Made by a program: the position numbers and the translations under genes. From NCBI RefSeq assembly GCF_030646155.1, contig NZ_JAUTDN010000005.1:62001-126000 (forward strand): 64,000 nt of DNA. The letters are read 5' to 3'. Of the stretch, positions 54,871 through 63,061 are shown in pieces. The notes beneath the pieces are model-generated. The model was given only the letters and a program-made list of their open reading frames with translations. It did no database searches and was not told the DNA's origin. The first letter of the stretch is position 1, and each line of letters starts with the position of its first letter. This DNA comes from Conexibacter sp. CPCC 205762 (GTDB lineage Bacteria > Actinomycetota > Thermoleophilia > Solirubrobacterales > Solirubrobacteraceae).

Positions 54871-55965
54871 CTATCGGAGGAAGCTCGGGATGTCGATGTC
54901 GTCGTCGCTGATCTCCAGCGACGAGCGCTGCCGGTCGTCCATCGTCACGTCACGCCGCCTGCGCGTCGTTCTGGCCGTCTCGCGCGCCTCGTTGGTGGCG
55001 CGCTGGACCGGGCCGCCGCCACCGTGCTCGAAGCCGGTCGCGATCACGGTCACGCGCACGTCGTCGCCCATCGAGTCGTCGATGACGGCACCGAAGATGA
55101 TGTTCGACTGCGTGTCGGCCGCGGCCGAGACGATCTCGGCCGCCTCGTTGACCTCGAACAGGCCGAGGTCGTGGCCGCCGGTGATGTTGAGCAGGATGCC
55201 GGTCGCGCCCTCGACCGAGGCCTCCAGCAGCGGCGAGGAGACGGCCGCCTTGGCGGCGTCGACCGCGCGCGTCTCGCCGGAGCCCGTGCCGATGCCCATC
55301 AGCGCCGTGCCGGCGTTGTGCATGATCGTGCGCACGTCGGCGAAGTCGAGGTTGATCAGGCCGGGGATCGTGATCAGGTCGGTGATCCCCTGGACGCCCT
55401 GGCGCAGCACGTTGTCGGCCTCGCGGAACGCCTCGATGATCGTCGTGCGGCGCTCGACGACGCCGAGCAGCTTCTCGTTCGGGATCACGATCAGCGTGTC
55501 GACCTGCTCGCGGAGGCGCTGGATGCCCTCCTCGGCCTGCCGGTTGCGGTTCGCGCCCTCGAAGCTGAACGGCCGCGTGACGACGCCGACGGTGAGCGCG
55601 CCGATCTCGTTCTTGGCGATCTCGGCGATCACCGGCGCGGCGCCGGTGCCCGTGCCGCCGCCCTCGCCGGCCGTGACGAAGACCATGTCGGCGCCCTTCA
55701 GTGCCTCCTTGATCGCGTCGCGCGACTCGGCGGCGGCGCCGTGGCCGACCTCGGGGTTGGCGCCGGCACCAAGGCCTCTGGTCAGCTCATGGCCGATGTT
55801 GAGCTTGATGTCGGCGTCGCACATCTGCAGCGCCTGGGCGTCCGTGTTCGCAGCGATGAACTCGACGCCGCGCAGGCCGGCGTCGACCATGCGATTGACC
55901 GCGTTGGTTCCACCGCCGCCGACACCGACGACCTTGATGACTGCGAGATAGCTGCCGCTTTCCAT
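54871..55965 (-). CDS. ftsZ: Cell division GTPase FtsZ
   Basis: The product is 364 residues. The tubulin signature GGGTGTG is at 102-108; [15 protein letters not shown] near the start binds the nucleotide, and [11 protein letters not shown] is the T7-type loop. The C-terminal peptide ends IDIPSFLR, the conserved tail that binds FtsA/SepF-type anchors. It polymerises into the division ring. It lies after ftsQ, and a promoter in the 204-bp gap upstream should drive it. ftsA is not seen, as in other actinobacteria. Confidence 0.97.
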   Translation of the reverse strand: MESGSYLAVIKVVGVGGGGTNAVNRMVDAGLRGVEFIAANTDAQALQMCDADIKLNIGHELTRGLGAGANPEVGHGAAAESRDAIKEALKGADMVFVTAGEGGGTGTGAAPVIAEIAKNEIGALTVGVVTRPFSFEGANRNRQAEEGIQRLREQVDTLIVIPNEKLLGVVERRTTIIEAFREADNVLRQGVQGITDLITIPGLINLDFADVRTIMHNAGTALMGIGTGSGETRAVDAAKAAVSSPLLEASVEGATGILLNITGGHDLGLFEVNEAAEIVSAAADTQSNIIFGAVIDDSMGDDVRVTVIATGFEHGGGGPVQRATNEARETARTTRRRRDVTMDDRQRSSLEISDDDIDIPSFLR

Positions 55966-56032
55966 GAGGGTTACCGTCCGAGGCTGGAGTTAGCGTTGAG
56001 AGTTTGCCCCACGCCAGTGACTGGATTGTCGC

Positions 56033-56062
56033 ACGTTACGGGCTTTTTCGGCTGGGTGTCAA
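56033..56062 (-). promoter_or_regulatory. Sigma-70-type promoter of ftsZ
   Basis: On the minus strand TTGACA (56057-56062) and TAACGT (56033-56038) are 18 bases apart. This is the best promoter match in the window, and it sits in an AT-richer 204-bp gap. Transcription would start about 60 bases before the ftsZ ATG (55965). A GGAGCG/CGCTCC hairpin lies further upstream, after ftsQ. Confidence 0.7.
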
Positions 56063-56169
56063 CGAGGTCTGCCGCACGCAAGATGCGTTGCAGAATGCCG
56101 AACTCTCTAGCAGTTGTGGAGCGTTTTCTGCGCTCCGGCCAAGGGCTCGACCTCAGGTTGACGGTTAGG

Positions 56170-57168
56170 TCAGGGGGTGGTCTCCGCGGTGGGATCGGGC
56201 GTTGCCGTGTCCGTGCTGGAGGAGGAGTCGTCGGCGCCAAGATCGAGCAGGGCGCCGCTTTGCGGGTCGACGGTCGCGCCGTCGGGCAGGTCCGGGTCGT
56301 CGCTCTCGCTCGTCGCCGGAGCGCCGTCGGGCAGTCCGCCGACCGCCGGGCGCTCCGGCGCGGCGACGTCGACATAGGCCGCGCCGGCCGCCTGCGGGTC
56401 GGCGAGGACGGCGGCGACGGCCGCCCACTTGGCGGTCAGCCGCTCGCGATCGCCGAACCACAGCGCCGGTCCGTCGCGCAGTTGCAGCTCGAGTCCGTGG
56501 GCTCTCGTCGTCGCGACCCGCTCGACGCGGTGGCGGAAGGCGGTCGGGGCGGCGCCGAGGACCGCGAAGGCCGCGATCGCCTCGCCCTCGTTCAGGCGCG
56601 AGCCGGTCGGCGTGCCGTGGAGCGGGACGAGCGGGAGCGTGTCGGCGGCGGCGACGTCGCGCAGGAGCGTGCCGTCGGCGGTGACGGGGGTCCGTCTGCC
56701 GTCGAGCTCGACCGCGCCGACGGCGACGTTGGAGACGACGTGGACCCTCATCCCGTGCGGGAAGTCGGTCGTGACCTCGATCCGCTTGACGATCGAGAAG
56801 GGCGCGACGGCCGAGTCGAGCGCGTCGCGACGGACGTGAAGGGTGGTCATGCTGCGGCCGGCGTTGTCGAGCGCGCGCTCGATCTCCTGGGCCTGGCCGC
56901 CGTTGAGCCCGGTGACGGTGACCGTGCGGACGCCGACGAGCGAGGAGTCGCGCAGCCAGAACCAGCCGGCGACGAGCAGCGCCGTCGCGAGCAGCGCGAC
57001 GACGATCGTGCGCAGCCGCGGTCGGCGCGGGCGGACGCGCGTCAGGCTCGCGACGCGTGCGCCGCGCGGCGGCCGCGGTGCGGCGTGCGCGGGCGCGCCG
57101 TCGCGCACGATGCCCAGCTTGCGCAGCAGCGGCAGGCGCGCGGACGGTGGGGGGGCGGATCGGGACAT
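56170..57168 (-). CDS. ftsQ: Cell division protein FtsQ/DivIB
   Basis: The product is 332 residues. A basic, proline-rich cytoplasmic N-terminus (1-52) precedes one helix (about 54-72) and the POTRA domain, starting LVGVRTVTVTGLNGGQAQEI. The beta domain follows, and the acidic C-terminal tail (DDPDLPDGATVD onward) is long and low-complexity. It links late divisome proteins. It lies between murC and ftsZ; the usual murB and ddl are not between them. Confidence 0.9.
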   Translation of the reverse strand: MSRSAPPPSARLPLLRKLGIVRDGAPAHAAPRPPRGARVASLTRVRPRRPRLRTIVVALLATALLVAGWFWLRDSSLVGVRTVTVTGLNGGQAQEIERALDNAGRSMTTLHVRRDALDSAVAPFSIVKRIEVTTDFPHGMRVHVVSNVAVGAVELDGRRTPVTADGTLLRDVAAADTLPLVPLHGTPTGSRLNEGEAIAAFAVLGAAPTAFRHRVERVATTRAHGLELQLRDGPALWFGDRERLTAKWAAVAAVLADPQAAGAAYVDVAAPERPAVGGLPDGAPATSESDDPDLPDGATVDPQSGALLDLGADDSSSSTDTATPDPTAETTP

Positions 57169-57312
57169 GCAACCGAGGGGTTCGACCCAGAGCCCGCGAC
57201 GCCTGCTCGAAATCGCCTGAGCGGACGTTTCGCCGACAGGCAGCGCGTCCGAGCCGGCGGCCCTCCCCCGCGCGACGGCCGGCCCCAGACGCCCACGCGA
57301 CGCGCGGCGCCG

Positions 57313-58779
57313 CTACCCGACGAGGCGGCGGCCGAGCGCGTTCACGTCGCCGGCGCCCATCGCCAGCACGAGGTCGCCGGGGCGCAGGGCGGTTCTGAGG
57401 TAGGCCTCGGCGGCGTCGAAGCCGGGCAGCCAGGCGACGCCGTCCGCCGGGCCGTCGCGGCGCGCGTCGGCCGCGGCGGCGGCGATCAGGTGGCCGCTGA
57501 CGCCGGGGAACTCCTCCTGACGCTCGCGCGCCGGGTAGACGTCGAGCACGACGACGAGGTCGGCGGCGGCGAGCGCGGCGCCGAACTCACGCGCGAACGC
57601 GCGCGTGCGCGAGAAGAGGTGCGGCTGGAAGACGACGACCACGCGGCCGGGCGCGAGCGTGCGCGCAGCCGCGACCGTCGCCGCCACCTCGGTCGGGTGG
57701 TGGGCGTAGTCGTCGTAGATCCTCGCGCCGCTGGCGGCGGTGCCGAGCAGCTCGAAGCGGCGACCGGCGCCGCGGAAGTCGGCAAGCGCCGCTGCGGCCT
57801 GGCCAGGGTCGGCACCGGCGAGCCGACAGGCCTCCAGCGCCGCCGCCGCGTTGAGCGCGTTGTGAGCGCCGGGGACGGTCAGCCGCACGTCGTGCCCGCG
57901 CCAGCCGAAGCTGATCCCGGTCGCGTCGAGGATCGGCTCGGGCACGTCGTAGGGGACGACCGCGATGCCGCCCGCCCCCGCCTCGCCCGCGCCGCCCGCG
58001 CCCGCCTCGCCCACGCCGCCCGCGCCCGCCTCGCCCGCCCCCGCCTCGCCCGTCGTCTCGCCGCGCGCAGCGGCCGCCTCCCCGCCGGGCGCGAGCGCGA
58101 CCAGGTCCGGGCGATCCCAGACGACGACGCCGGCTGACGCTCTGCCGAGGAACTCGCGGAAGGTCTCGTCGACCTCCAGCCGCGAGCCGTAGGTGGCGTG
58201 GTGGTCGAGCTCGGCGTTCGTGAGCACCGCGACGTCCGGGTGGAGTCTGAGCAGCGAGCGATCGGACTCGTCGGCCTCGACGACGATCAGCTCGCCGCCG
58301 CCCCAGCCGGCGTTGGAGCCGGTCGAGCGGACCTCGCCGCCGACGAGGTAGCCGGGGTCGAGCCCGCAGCCGATCAGCGCGTGGACGACCATGCTCGATG
58401 TCGTCGTCTTGCCGTGCGTGCCGGTGACGGCGATGCAGCGGTGGCCCGGCAGCGCGGTGATCTCGCCGAGCAGGTCGGCGCGATGCAGCTCGACCAGCCC
58501 CCGCTCGCGCCCGGCGGCGCGCTCCGGGTTCTCGGCCGGGACCGCGGTCGAGTAGACCAGCTCGACCCCCTCCCCCGCCGGCACGTTCGCGGCGTCGTGC
58601 CCGACCGCGACCGTCGCCCCGCCCTCGCGCAGCTTCGCCACGGTCGGCGAGTCGGCCCGGTCGGAGCCGCTGACCTCCGCGCCGAGCGCGCCGGCGACCA
58701 ACGCCAACCCGCTCATCCCAGCGCCGCCGATCCCGATGAAGTGGAGCCGCCGCCCGGCCCAAGGTCTCACGTCCGTCAC
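57313..58779 (-). CDS. murC: UDP-N-acetylmuramate--L-alanine ligase
   Basis: The product is 488 residues. FIGIGGAGMSGLA (14-26) is the N-terminal UDP-binding loop. AVTGTHGKTTTSS (117-129) is the ATP P-loop, and ELDHHATYGS near 190-199 contributes metal and substrate contacts. IYDDYAHHPTEV starts the C-terminal domain. It adds L-alanine to UDP-MurNAc. An unusual insert at about 240-271 is built from GEAGAG-like repeats in the central domain. It is upstream of ftsQ with a 144-bp gap. Confidence 0.95.
   Translation of the reverse strand: MTDVRPWAGRRLHFIGIGGAGMSGLALVAGALGAEVSGSDRADSPTVAKLREGGATVAVGHDAANVPAGEGVELVYSTAVPAENPERAAGRERGLVELHRADLLGEITALPGHRCIAVTGTHGKTTTSSMVVHALIGCGLDPGYLVGGEVRSTGSNAGWGGGELIVVEADESDRSLLRLHPDVAVLTNAELDHHATYGSRLEVDETFREFLGRASAGVVVWDRPDLVALAPGGEAAAARGETTGEAGAGEAGAGGVGEAGAGGAGEAGAGGIAVVPYDVPEPILDATGISFGWRGHDVRLTVPGAHNALNAAAALEACRLAGADPGQAAAALADFRGAGRRFELLGTAASGARIYDDYAHHPTEVAATVAAARTLAPGRVVVVFQPHLFSRTRAFAREFGAALAAADLVVVLDVYPARERQEEFPGVSGHLIAAAAADARRDGPADGVAWLPGFDAAEAYLRTALRPGDLVLAMGAGDVNALGRRLVG
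57970..58052. repeat. In-frame GC-rich tandem repeat inside murC
   Basis: The plus strand repeats variants of GCCCGCGCCCGCCTC about five times; on the coding strand these read as GEAGAG/GGAGEAG units. The copies are near-identical in DNA and protein, which points to recent slippage expansion. The unit length keeps the frame. Confidence 0.75.
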
Positions 58780-58824
58780 GGCCGAAGACCCTAGCGACCG
58801 ACCCCGCCCCCACGCGCCTCGCCC

Positions 58825-58964
58825 CTACGTCAACGACCCCGCCGGCGCCAGCCAGACGCTCTTGAAGTCCAGCACCTGCGACAACCGATCGAAATGCTGC
58901 GTCGGCTGTGCGCCGACGCATCGATGAGGACGACGCCGCATCTCGTCGCCGTCGATGTGGTCAT
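58825..58964 (-). pseudogene. Remnant of a short gene, possibly a PIN-type toxin
   Basis: An ATG at 58964 overlaps the stop of the gene at 58961-59245 (ATGA). Its frame gives CGVVLIDASAHS, reminiscent of a PIN N-terminus, then loses sense and stops after about 44 codons. A second frame gives QHFDRLSQVLDFKSVWLA, reminiscent of a PIN C-terminus, ending at 58825. A truncated, frameshifted toxin would explain both. This is a weak call based on short stretches. Confidence 0.3.
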
Positions 58965-59245
58965 GCCGCCTCCTCCAGGTGCAAGCCGTTATCGGCGATG
59001 CGGTTCCATCGCGCCGCGAGATGGCGCTGCTCGTACGGATCGTCCTCCTCGCCTGCCGGATCCTCGACCGGAACGCCGCGAGCTCGCAGCTCGTCAATGT
59101 GCTCTTTCGCCTGCACCACGGTCCGGCGCAGTCTTTCCGCATCGAGCGGCTCGCGTCCGTTGTGCTTCGCCACGCGCCGGTCGGCCTCCACGAGCTCCGG
59201 GAGGATCACGAGCGGCGGGCGCTGACTGTTCGCTGTGATCGTCAT
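58961..59245 (-). CDS. Small hydrophilic protein, possible antitoxin-like gene
   Basis: The product is 94 residues from the ATG at 59245; another ATG lies three codons upstream. It is highly charged and probably helical (LDAERLRRTVVQAKEHIDEL) with an acidic C-terminal half (DPAGEEDDPYEQRHLAA). I recognise no family. It precedes the remnant at 58825-58964 with a four-base overlap, as antitoxins precede toxins. Its base composition is less GC-rich than the flanking genes, which suggests transfer. Confidence 0.5.
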   Translation of the reverse strand: MTITANSQRPPLVILPELVEADRRVAKHNGREPLDAERLRRTVVQAKEHIDELRARGVPVEDPAGEEDDPYEQRHLAARWNRIADNGLHLEEAA

Positions 59246-59307
59246 GCAAACCACCGTACGAACGGGCCGATCCGATGTCTACACACCGGATCTTGTATCG
59301 CGGGGAA

Positions 59308-59967
59308 TCAGCTGTCGCCGGCGCCGAGGAAGGCGAGCACGGCGAGCACGCGGCGGTGGTCGTCGTCGGTGGCCGGGAGGTCGAGCTTGGAGAAGATGTT
59401 CGAGACGTGCTTCTCGACCGCGCCCGGGGTCACGACCATCGCGCGGGCGATCGCGGCGTTGGTCTTGCCCTCGGCCATCAGCGCCAGCGCCTCGCGCTCG
59501 CGCGGCGTGAGGCCGGCGATGCCGCCGCTGTCGCCGGCGTGGCGGGCGCGGACCAGCTCGGCGACGACCTCGCGGTCGAGCGCGGTGCCGCCGGAGGCGA
59601 CCCGCTCCAGCGCCTCCACGAACGCTCTGACCTCGCCGACGCGCTCCTTCAGCAGGTAGCCGACGCCGCCGTCGCCGGCCGCCAGCAGCTCGGAGGTGTA
59701 GACCGGCTCGACGTACTGGGAGAGGATCAGGATCGCCAGTCTCGGGTCGCGTCTGCGCGCCTCGATCGCGGCCCGCACGCCCTCGTCGGTGAACGACGGC
59801 GGCAGGCGCACGTCGACGATCGCCAGGTCGGGCTTGTGGCCGGCGGCGATCCGCAGCAGGCCGTCGCCGTCCTCCGCCTGTGCGACGACGTCGATCCCGC
59901 GCTCTCTCAGCAGCGCGACCAGCCCCTCGCGCAGCAGCAGGTTGTCCTCGGCGATCACGACGCGCAT
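59308..59967 (-). CDS. NarL/LuxR-family response regulator
   Basis: The product is 219 residues from the ATG at 59967 (MRVVIAEDNLLLREG), chosen because GAAAGAG lies seven bases upstream; an ATG at 59988 would add seven residues and overlap the kinase gene. The receiver Asp is in AIVDVRLPP. The LuxR domain has LTPREREALALMAEGKTN and AVEKHVSNIFSKL. It resembles the regulator at 7506-8174 closely, as if the two systems were paralogous. The partner kinase is directly upstream. Confidence 0.9.
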   Translation of the reverse strand: MRVVIAEDNLLLREGLVALLRERGIDVVAQAEDGDGLLRIAAGHKPDLAIVDVRLPPSFTDEGVRAAIEARRRDPRLAILILSQYVEPVYTSELLAAGDGGVGYLLKERVGEVRAFVEALERVASGGTALDREVVAELVRARHAGDSGGIAGLTPREREALALMAEGKTNAAIARAMVVTPGAVEKHVSNIFSKLDLPATDDDHRRVLAVLAFLGAGDS

Positions 59968-59978
59968 CGGCACTCTTT

Positions 59979-61100
59979 CTATCGACATGGCAGCTCCGCC
60001 CGCACCGCGGTCCCGACGCCCTCCGGCGAGGTGACGCGCAGCTCGCCGTCGAGCGCCTCGACGCGGTTGCGCAGCCCGGCCAGGCCCGTCGAGGACCCGG
60101 CGGCGCGCGCGTCGTCGGAGGAGTCCAGAGCAGCCCCGCCCGGCCCGTCGTCGGCGACCTCGACCACGAGCCGGTCGTCGCGCTCGGCCAGCACGACCCG
60201 CGCGCCCGCCGACGGCGCGTGCTTGGCGACGTTCGTGAGCGCCTCCGCGACGACGAAGTAGGCGGCCGTCTCGACGACCGGCGGCAGCCGCCGCTCGATC
60301 CGCGCCTCGACCGTCACCGGCACCGCCGAGCGCTGCCCGAGCGCCTCCACCGCCGCCACCAGACCGCGGTCGGCCAGCACCGGCGGCGCGATCCCGCGCG
60401 CGAGGTCGCGCAGCTCCTTGATCGCCGCGCCGGCCTCGCCGCGCGCGGCGCGCACCAGCTCCGCCACCTCCGGCTGATCCTCCAGCCGCTCCTCGGCCCG
60501 CCCCAGCTGCATCGACAGCGCGACCAGCCGCGCCTGCGCGCCGTCGTGCAGGTCGCGCTCGATCCGCCGCAGCTCGGCGGCCTGGACGTCGAGCGCGCCG
60601 CGGCGCGTGCGCGTCAGCTGGTCGACGCGCTCGGTCAGCTGACGCTCTCTGCGCGTCGGCAGCCAGCCGCGGTTGAGCACCATCCAGTGGACGGCGAGCA
60701 GCGAGCCGAGCCCGACGATCGGCCAGATCGGCCAGAAGTAGCCGCCGCCCGACATCGCCCATATGACGATCTCGAAGGCGCAGACGACGACCGTCACCTC
60801 GACGTGGAAGACGAACGGCCGCAGCCGCCCTTCGAGCGTGTCGACGAGATGACGGCCGAGCGCGTGGACGGCGAGCGTCACCAGCAGCCCCAGCCACGCC
60901 CACATCGGCCAGAAGGAGCCGGCGCCGGTCGCGGCCCAGACGATCGTCACGACCGCCCCGACCAGGCCCGCCATCGCGCCGTGGAGCGCGAGCGTGACCT
61001 CGTAGTCGTCGGAGGGCCGCGCCTCGCTGTCGCGGTCGGTGCCGGGCATCGCAGGGAAGATCATGCACGAGATGGTGGTCGCCGACAGGCCCGGCGTCAT
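59979..61100 (-). CDS. Membrane histidine kinase (HisKA_3 type)
   Basis: The product is up to 373 residues; starts at 61100, 61064 and 61049 are all possible and the first ~30 residues are not conserved. About four helices (two pairs, with SFWPMWAWLGL and YFWPIWPIVGL) form a 2TM-repeat sensor. HisKA_3 has RIERDLHDGAQARLVAL; the ATPase domain has DDGPGG and STGLAGLRNRV. It is divergent from the ABC exporter at 61277, the likely target of this system. Confidence 0.88.
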   Translation of the reverse strand: MTPGLSATTISCMIFPAMPGTDRDSEARPSDDYEVTLALHGAMAGLVGAVVTIVWAATGAGSFWPMWAWLGLLVTLAVHALGRHLVDTLEGRLRPFVFHVEVTVVVCAFEIVIWAMSGGGYFWPIWPIVGLGSLLAVHWMVLNRGWLPTRRERQLTERVDQLTRTRRGALDVQAAELRRIERDLHDGAQARLVALSMQLGRAEERLEDQPEVAELVRAARGEAGAAIKELRDLARGIAPPVLADRGLVAAVEALGQRSAVPVTVEARIERRLPPVVETAAYFVVAEALTNVAKHAPSAGARVVLAERDDRLVVEVADDGPGGAALDSSDDARAAGSSTGLAGLRNRVEALDGELRVTSPEGVGTAVRAELPCR

Positions 61101-61262
61101 TGGAGCGGATCGGTCAGCGCGCGGCTGCGCGCACCCGTCCCGATGCGGGGGCTAGCCCCACCGCGCCGGCCCGCCCGACCGGCGTACGGTGTCATCCGCG
61201 CGGCGTACGCGCGGACGCGGAAGATCGCCCGCACGGCCGTTTCGCGAACGGCGCGCCGGACC

Positions 61263-61268
61263 TAACGT
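61263..61268 (+). promoter_or_regulatory. Possible -10 box of the ABC exporter
   Basis: TAACGT lies eight bases before the ATG at 61277, so transcription would start about at the A of the start codon. It is identical to the -10 proposed for ftsZ. The -35 region is weak (TTTCGC, 17-base spacer). Confidence 0.35.
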
Positions 61269-61276
61269 CGCCAGCC

Positions 61277-62185
61277 ATGATCGACGTCACCGACCTCACC
61301 AAGCGCTACGGCGACCGGCTCGCCGTCGACGCGCTCAGCTTCCGCGTCGAGCCCGGCAGAGTGACCGGCTTCCTCGGCCCCAACGGCGCCGGCAAGTCCA
61401 CGACGATGCGGATGATCGTCGGCCTCGACGCGCCGACCGCCGGCACAGCGCGCGTCGACGGCCGCGCCTACCGCGACCACCGCGCCCCGCTGCGCGAGGT
61501 CGGCGTGCTGCTGGAGGCGCACGCGATCCACCCCGGCCGCAGCGCCCGCGACCACCTGCGCGCGCTCGCCGCCACGCACGCGATCCCGCACGCCCGCGTC
61601 GAGCAGGTGATCGACCTCGTCGGCCTCCGCCAGGTCGCCGGCAAGCGCGCCGGCGCCTTCTCGCTCGGGATGGGCCAGCGGCTGGGGATCGCGGCCGCGC
61701 TGCTCGGCGACCCCGGCACCGTGATCCTCGACGAGCCGGTCAACGGCCTCGACCCGGAGGGCGTGCTGTGGGTCCGCACGCTGCTGCGCGGGCTCGCCGC
61801 CGAGGGCCGCACGATCTTCCTCTCCAGCCACCTGATGAGCGAGATGGCGCTGACCGCCGACCACCTGATCGTCGTCGGCAGAGGGCGGCTGATCGCCGAC
61901 CTGCCGGTCGAGGAGCTGACGCGCCGGGCCGCGAGCGACCGCGTGCTGGTGCGCACGCCCGACGCGACGACGCTGCGCGAGCGGCTCGCCGGGCCGGGCG
62001 TCGCGGTCGCCAGCGGCGCCCGCGACGAGCTGGAGGTGAGCGGCCTGACGAGCGCGCAGATCGGCACCGTCGCGCGCGACCACGGCCTCACCCTGCACGA
62101 GCTGACACCGCAGCGGGCGACGCTGGAGGAGGCGTTCATGGAGCTGACGCGCGACGCCGTCGAGTACGAGGCGGTGGCGGCATGA
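61277..62185 (+). CDS. ABC-2 type exporter ATP-binding protein
   Basis: The product is 302 residues. Walker A is GPNGAGKST, the signature is FSLGMGQRLGIAAALL, Walker B is VILDEPVNGLDPEG and the switch His is in LSSHLMSEM. A C-terminal domain of ~90 residues follows, as in drug or lantibiotic exporters. The ATG at 61277 begins the conserved fold. TAACGT eight bases before it suggests a leaderless message. The permease gene follows with a four-base overlap. Confidence 0.92.
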   Translation: MIDVTDLTKRYGDRLAVDALSFRVEPGRVTGFLGPNGAGKSTTMRMIVGLDAPTAGTARVDGRAYRDHRAPLREVGVLLEAHAIHPGRSARDHLRALAATHAIPHARVEQVIDLVGLRQVAGKRAGAFSLGMGQRLGIAAALLGDPGTVILDEPVNGLDPEGVLWVRTLLRGLAAEGRTIFLSSHLMSEMALTADHLIVVGRGRLIADLPVEELTRRAASDRVLVRTPDATTLRERLAGPGVAVASGARDELEVSGLTSAQIGTVARDHGLTLHELTPQRATLEEAFMELTRDAVEYEAVAA

Positions 62186-62979
62186 GCGCCCTGCGGCAGA
62201 CGCCCGCGAGCGCCTCGGCAGTCAGCTTCCCGCGCGTCCTGCGCTCGGAGTGGATCAAGCTGCGCTCGCTCCGCTCGACGACGCTCACGCTCGCCGCGGG
62301 CCTCGCCGCGATGGTCGGGATGGCGGTGATGGTCGGGCTGATCCGCAACCATCAGTGGGCGACCATGAGCGATCTCCAGCGGCAGTCGGTCTCCGTCTCC
62401 TACGACGTCCACGTCGGCGGCCGCTTCCTCGGCCAGCTGCTGCTCGGCGTCGCCGGCGTGCTCGTCGTCACAGGCGAGTACGCGACCGGGATGATCCGCG
62501 CGACGCTCGCCGCCGTCCCGCGCCGGCTGCCGGTCCTGACCGCGAAGCTGACGCTGCTGACGCTCGTGCTGGGAGCGACGACGCTCGCCGCCTCGTTCGC
62601 GGCCTGGTTCCTCGGCAGCGCCGTCATGTCGGCCCACTGGCACGCGAGCCTGTCGGACCCGGGCGTGCTGCGCGCGGTGGTCGGCCAGGCGGTCGTGCTG
62701 ACCGCGACCGCGCTGCTCGGCGCCTCGCTCGGCTTCCTGCTGCGCAACACCGCGGCGGCGATCGCGACGCTGTTCGGGATCGTGCTGGTGCTGCCGATCG
62801 TCGGCGAGCTGTGGACCGCGGTCGCGCCGTACCTGCCGTCGAACGCGCTCGAGTCGGTCGCGCTCGCGAGACCGGATCCGGACGCGCTCGCGCCCGGCGC
62901 CGGCCTGCTGCTGTTCGCCGCCTTCACCGCGGTCGTGCTCGCGGGCGGGATCTGGTCGCTGCTGCGAAAGGACGCGTGA
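62182..62979 (+). CDS. ABC-2 type exporter permease
   Basis: The product is 265 residues. It begins after a short polar segment with VLRSEWIKLRSLRSTTLTLA, the usual start of ABC-2 permeases. About six helices follow, with GEYATGMIRATLAAVPRR in the cytoplasmic coupling loop and ALLGASLGFLLRNTAAA later. The ATG overlaps the ATPase stop (ATGA). The cargo is unknown. A histidine kinase gene starts 82 bases downstream. Confidence 0.9.
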   Translation: MSALRQTPASASAVSFPRVLRSEWIKLRSLRSTTLTLAAGLAAMVGMAVMVGLIRNHQWATMSDLQRQSVSVSYDVHVGGRFLGQLLLGVAGVLVVTGEYATGMIRATLAAVPRRLPVLTAKLTLLTLVLGATTLAASFAAWFLGSAVMSAHWHASLSDPGVLRAVVGQAVVLTATALLGASLGFLLRNTAAAIATLFGIVLVLPIVGELWTAVAPYLPSNALESVALARPDPDALAPGAGLLLFAAFTAVVLAGGIWSLLRKDA

Positions 62980-63061
62980 GCGCGAAACCACTCGGCCTGC
63001 GGCCTCGGGTTCCGTCGTGAACGCTCGCCTTGCGGCTCGCCTTCCCGGCCGAGGCTGCTTC

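Noticed and set aside
55971-56375. A 134-codon minus-strand frame ending just before ftsZ
   Set aside because: Its first part is an out-of-frame reading of ftsQ and the rest covers the ftsZ promoter; no RBS and no family.
57170-57200. A GGTTCGACC segment resembling a tRNA T-arm
   Set aside because: The flanking bases do not form a T-stem and no acceptor or anticodon arm can be drawn; no tRNA gene was found in the window.
54079-58137. A very long open frame on the plus strand across gcvT, ftsZ, ftsQ and murC
   Set aside because: It is antisense to four well-recognised genes; long spurious frames are expected at this GC content, and the translation is Arg/Asp/Val-rich without domains.
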